This document shows, in pieces, positions 16,730-19,007 of a DNA stretch of 19,007 nucleotides. Under the pieces are notes generated by a model. It had not been told where the DNA came from, made no database searches, and saw only the letters and a program-made list of their open reading frames with translations. The DNA is from an uncultured Rhodospirillales bacterium (GTDB lineage Bacteria > Pseudomonadota > Alphaproteobacteria > Acetobacterales > Acetobacteraceae), in the NCBI GenBank assembly GCA_903928045.1, contig CAIYPH010000540.1, positions 1 through 19,007 on the forward strand, in the 5' to 3' direction. The translations under genes and the position numbers were made by a program. Each line of letters opens with the position of its first letter. The stretch's first letter is position 1.

Positions 16730-16776
16730 GATATTATCGCTTGTGGCGGGGCGCAAACTGAGCGATATTATCGTTG
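16730..16776 (+). promoter_or_regulatory. Putative toxin-antitoxin operator, two GATATTATC boxes
   Basis: GATATTATCG occurs twice, at 16730 and at 16764. The second is part of a longer palindrome, CGATA-T-TATCG (16763-16773). Each box contains TATTAT, a good -10-like hexamer, and the second lies 7 nt before the toxin ATG. This fits an autorepressor site for the XRE antitoxin, typical of such modules. The binding role is inferred. No strong -35 was found at 17 bp. Confidence 0.5.
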
Positions 16777-17028
16777 ATGAAAACGATCATCCTCACCTTG
16801 AGCGCGGCGAAAGATCTCGATGCCCTTCCCAGGGATGCTCGTTTACAGGTGGAGTCCGGGCTCAATCGCTACGCTATGACCGGCCAAGGCGATGTGAAGG
16901 CCCTTGAAGGTCGTGATGGCTACCGGCTTCGCATCGGCAGCTACCGGGTGATTTTCGACGAGGATGCGACCACAATCCTGACGATCTACATCGGCCGCCG
17001 GGCCACGACCACGTACAAGAGGAGCTAG
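16777..17028 (+). CDS. RelE/ParE-family toxin
   Basis: This 83-aa toxin is of the RelE/HigB type, which usually cleaves mRNA on the ribosome. The family pattern is visible: KTIILTLSAAKDLDALPRDA, then VKALEGRDGYRLRIGSYRVI then F (about 40-60), and the C-terminal TILTIYIGRRATTTYK. Arg50, Arg52 and Arg57 are candidate RNA-contact residues. I start it at the ATG at 16777. A TTG one codon earlier is less likely. No Shine-Dalgarno is seen. Its stop is 4 bp before the antitoxin ATG, and the toxin-first order is that of HigBA-type loci. Confidence 0.88.
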   Translation: MKTIILTLSAAKDLDALPRDARLQVESGLNRYAMTGQGDVKALEGRDGYRLRIGSYRVIFDEDATTILTIYIGRRATTTYKRS

Positions 17029-17032
17029 TGCC

Positions 17033-17416
17033 ATGAGCGTGCCACAGATCATTCGGACGCCGAGTGGCGAAGAGTTGGTGGTACTACCGCGGGCTGAATA
17101 TGAGGCGCTCGTCGAACGGGCCAGCGACGGGGCCGAGGATGCCGACGACGCCGCAATCTATGACGCACGGAAGGCCGAATTGGCTGCGGGAGGCATCGTG
17201 CTGCCACCGGAGGTCAGCGCGGCGATGCTTCGCGGGGACAGTCGATTGAAGGCCATTCGACGCTGGCGCGATGTGACGCAACTTCACTTGGCTTCGAAAA
17301 CGGATATCGGTCAGGGCTATCTGTCCGACCTGGAAAACGGGCGCCGCACGGGGGCACCCGAGACCATCGTGAAGCTCGCGCAAGCGTTGGATGTGCCGGT
17401 GGACTGGCTCTTGTAG
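17033..17416 (+). CDS. XRE-family antitoxin
   Basis: This 127-aa partner of the RelE-like toxin has an N-terminal part, TPSGEELVVLPRAEYEALVE (9-28), that resembles Phd/YefM-style antitoxin starts. An acidic linker comes next. A C-terminal helix-turn-helix of the Cro/CI type spans about 71-127 (LKAIRRWRDVTQLHLASKTD, then IGQGYLSDLENGRRTGAPET). The protein ends VDWLL. AGAGGAG upstream is a strong ribosome-binding site, better than that of the toxin, so the antitoxin may be made in excess. It probably binds the GATATTATC boxes upstream of the toxin. Confidence 0.9.
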   Translation: MSVPQIIRTPSGEELVVLPRAEYEALVERASDGAEDADDAAIYDARKAELAAGGIVLPPEVSAAMLRGDSRLKAIRRWRDVTQLHLASKTDIGQGYLSDLENGRRTGAPETIVKLAQALDVPVDWLL

Positions 17417-17484
17417 GTAGTTTGGCACCGAACATCATCAGCATTGCTCGGTTGATATGCAGTAGGATAATGGAGGAGAAAAGT

Positions 17485-17636
17485 AAGGAAGCGCCTCTTT
17501 TTTGAAAAAAAGAAGCAAAAAACTTTTCTTCCTTTAGTGCGTACCGCTCCGACCTATCCGCGGTGTGTACGCCAACGGCATGGATGGAACAGAAAGTTTT
17601 TTTGGTTCTTTTTGTTCACAAAAAGAACATGCTTCC
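17485..17636. repeat. Multi-hairpin repeat copy R4 (full length)
   Basis: This copy has left unit AAGGAAGCGCCTC with the A/T hairpin and AAAAAACTTTT. A variable stretch, the core (TACCGCTC, TCCGCGG, GTACGCCAACGGCATGGA), AAAGTTTTTTT and the right palindrome (arms GTTCTTTTTGT and ACAAAAAGAAC) follow. The left hairpin arm carries one change (GCCTC for GCTTC), which weakens its base. It lies between the convergent antitoxin and amidohydrolase genes and almost fills the gap, where it could serve as a two-way transcription stop. Confidence 0.85.
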
Positions 17637-17648
17637 GGCCTTCTTCGA

Positions 17649-18848
17649 TCAAACACCCACGCGTATCTCAGGTACACGATCCGCTGGTGGGGTATTGCGG
17701 CTGCGGGTGCAGCGGATGATGCCGTCGATGATGACCATGCCGATGCCGGGGAGGTCTCCCATTTGGACGGATTCGAGGAGGTTGGCGCCGGCGGAGTGTT
17801 GGGCGCGGTCCATCAGCATGAAGTCGGCGGCGCGGCCTGGTTCGATGAGGCCGCAATCGAGTTTGCGCATGCGCGCCGTGTTGCCGGTGGCGAGGCAGAA
17901 GGCTTGTTCGGCCGGGAGGTCTCCGAGGGAGGACATGAGCGCGATCATGCGGAGGATGCCGAGGGGTTGCACGCCGGAGCCGGCGGGGCTGTCGGTGCCG
18001 AGGATGACGCGGTTGAGCTGGCCGAGTTCGCGGGCGAAGCGGAGCGCGGTGAGGCCGGCGAGTTCGTTGCCGTTATGGACGATCTCGATGCCGCGGCCGC
18101 AGCCTTCGCAGAGGCAGCGGATCTGGCGCAGCGGGAGTGCGGTGTGGCCGCCGTTGATGTGGCCGATGATGTCGGCGTCGGCTTCCAGCACGGTGTCGGC
18201 GTCGATGTATCCGGAGCCGGGGACGGAGGGGCCGCCGGTGTGGATGGTGGATTGGATGCCGTATTTACGGGCCCAGGCGACCATTTCCTTCGCCTCGTAG
18301 CCGGCCTTGACGGTGCCGAGGCCGACTTCGCCGAGGAGGGAGACGCCGGCGGCGGCGAGTTCGGCGAAGTCGCTTTCGACCATGCCTTTCTCGATGACCG
18401 GGGCGCCGCCGAGGACCTTGACGCCGCCTGGCCGGAAGTTGTGGTAGGCGCGTTGGGCGGTGATGGCGAGGGCCTTGACGCCGATGATGTCGCGGGGGCG
18501 GCCGGGGAGGTGGACTTCGCCGGCGGAAATCATGGTGGTGATGCCGCCGTTGAGGCAGGAGTCGATCCAGCCGAACTGGCCTTGGCGGGGCGTCCAGTCG
18601 CCGAAGACGGGGTGGACGTGGCTGTCGATGAGGCCGGGGGCGAGGGCGCAGCCATGGGCGTCGATGTGTTGGGTGGCGCCTGAGGTATCGACGTTCTTGG
18701 CGCGGCCGACCGCGGTGATGCGGCCGGCTTCGGCGACGATGGTGTCGGCGTCGAGGATGGGGGCGGCGAGGTCTCCGGAGAGCATGAGGCCGATGTTGGA
18801 GATGACCATTTTGCCGGTCTGGCGTTCCGGTCCTGCTGCTAGGCCCAT
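17649..18848 (-). CDS. Enamidase-like amidohydrolase
   Basis: This 399-aa metal-dependent hydrolase of the amidohydrolase superfamily is closest in motif layout to enamidase of anaerobic nicotinate fermentation (6-oxo-tetrahydronicotinate hydrolysis). Metal-site candidates are His77 and His79 (GLIDSHVHP), Glu174 as possible bridging ligand (GEVGLGT), His203 (TIHTGG), His230 (GHINGG) and Asp286 (GTDSPAGSG). LNGGITTMISAGEVHLPGRP (99-118), VKVLGGAPVIEKG and the end motif ADFMLMD also match my memory of enamidase. I start it at the ATG at 18848 (MGLAAGPERQ), with GAGG 7 nt upstream. The ATG at 18809 lacks a ribosome-binding site. No other nicotinate-pathway gene is near, so the substrate is open. 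Repeat copies R4 and R5 flank it. Confidence 0.85.
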   Translation of the reverse strand: MGLAAGPERQTGKMVISNIGLMLSGDLAAPILDADTIVAEAGRITAVGRAKNVDTSGATQHIDAHGCALAPGLIDSHVHPVFGDWTPRQGQFGWIDSCLNGGITTMISAGEVHLPGRPRDIIGVKALAITAQRAYHNFRPGGVKVLGGAPVIEKGMVESDFAELAAAGVSLLGEVGLGTVKAGYEAKEMVAWARKYGIQSTIHTGGPSVPGSGYIDADTVLEADADIIGHINGGHTALPLRQIRCLCEGCGRGIEIVHNGNELAGLTALRFARELGQLNRVILGTDSPAGSGVQPLGILRMIALMSSLGDLPAEQAFCLATGNTARMRKLDCGLIEPGRAADFMLMDRAQHSAGANLLESVQMGDLPGIGMVIIDGIIRCTRSRNTPPADRVPEIRVGV

Positions 18849-18871
18849 GGTTTGCCTCGTGGAGTGAGAAG

Positions 18872-19007
18872 GGAAGGAAGCGCTTCTTTTTTGAAAAAAA
18901 GAAGCAAAAAACTTTTGACCGCCTGGTTGGTACCGCTCGGTATTATCCGCGGAGGGTACGCCAACGGCATGGATGGAACAGAAAGTCTTTTTGGTTCTTT
19001 TTGTTCA
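18872..19007. repeat. Multi-hairpin repeat copy R5 (cut by window edge)
   Basis: This copy has the left unit identical to R1/R3. A variable 14 nt, the core (TACCGCTC, TCCGCGG, GTACGCCAACGGCATGGA), AAAGTCTTTTT and the first arm of the right palindrome up to GTTCA follow, where the window ends. It lies just upstream of the amidohydrolase start, in its 5' region. Confidence 0.85.

Noticed and set aside
15693..17636. Integron attC sites separating cassettes
   Set aside because: The core lacks paired R-box (GTTRRRY/RYYYAAC) arms, gene orientations are mixed and no integrase is seen.
14971..19007. CRISPR array
   Set aside because: Copies are hundreds of bases apart, carry long internal palindromes and have no regular spacers or cas genes.

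Overview
The window is GC-rich (roughly two thirds G+C by eye) and reads as a chromosomal segment of an alphaproteobacterium. It is most likely a member of the Acetobacteraceae/Rhodospirillales. The reasons are the chemotaxis gene order with a small STAS/CheS-like protein, the alphaproteobacterial type of Dcd and MurA, and a family of A/T-rich multi-hairpin repeats of a kind I associate with acetic-acid-bacterium genomes. The taxonomic call is inference. No rRNA, tRNA, CRISPR array or insertion sequence was recognised.

Region 1 (1-4384, minus strand) is a chemotaxis operon read right to left: a short membrane chemoreceptor, a STAS protein, cheY, cheA and a cheW that runs off the left edge. 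The order matches the start of the Sinorhizobium-type che operon (receptor, cheS, cheY1, cheA, cheW). The STAS protein and CheY may therefore form a CheS/CheY1-like phosphate sink on CheA.

Region 2 (4676-11828, plus strand) is one tightly coupled operon. It encodes an acyl-CoA ligase broken by a single missing base, an SCP2-thiolase-like protein without the nucleophilic cysteine, a DUF35 Zn-ribbon/OB-fold partner, a short 3-hydroxyacyl-CoA dehydrogenase, a family 5 solute-binding protein and two Dpp/Opp-type permeases. Most junctions are ATGA or 8-bp overlaps. The layout suggests uptake of an organic acid, activation to a CoA thioester, oxidation and C-C cleavage. The substrate is unknown, and no ABC ATPase is present.

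Region 3 (11834-14969) holds an OpgC-type membrane acyltransferase on the minus strand, divergent from two housekeeping genes on the plus strand: dcd (dCTP deaminase) and murA (first committed step of peptidoglycan synthesis).

Region 4 (14970-19007) is different in style. Single genes or pairs (a small one-TM hypothetical, a GNAT acetyltransferase, a RelE-like/XRE toxin-antitoxin pair, an enamidase-like amidohydrolase) are separated one from the next by copies of a roughly 150-bp imperfectly symmetrical repeat built from two A/T-rich hairpins and a conserved core. Five copies (one divergent, one a solo half, one cut by the window edge) lie in 4 kb, and I saw none in the first 14.9 kb. The hypothetical gene has a near-consensus sigma-70 promoter placed so that its mRNA should be leaderless.
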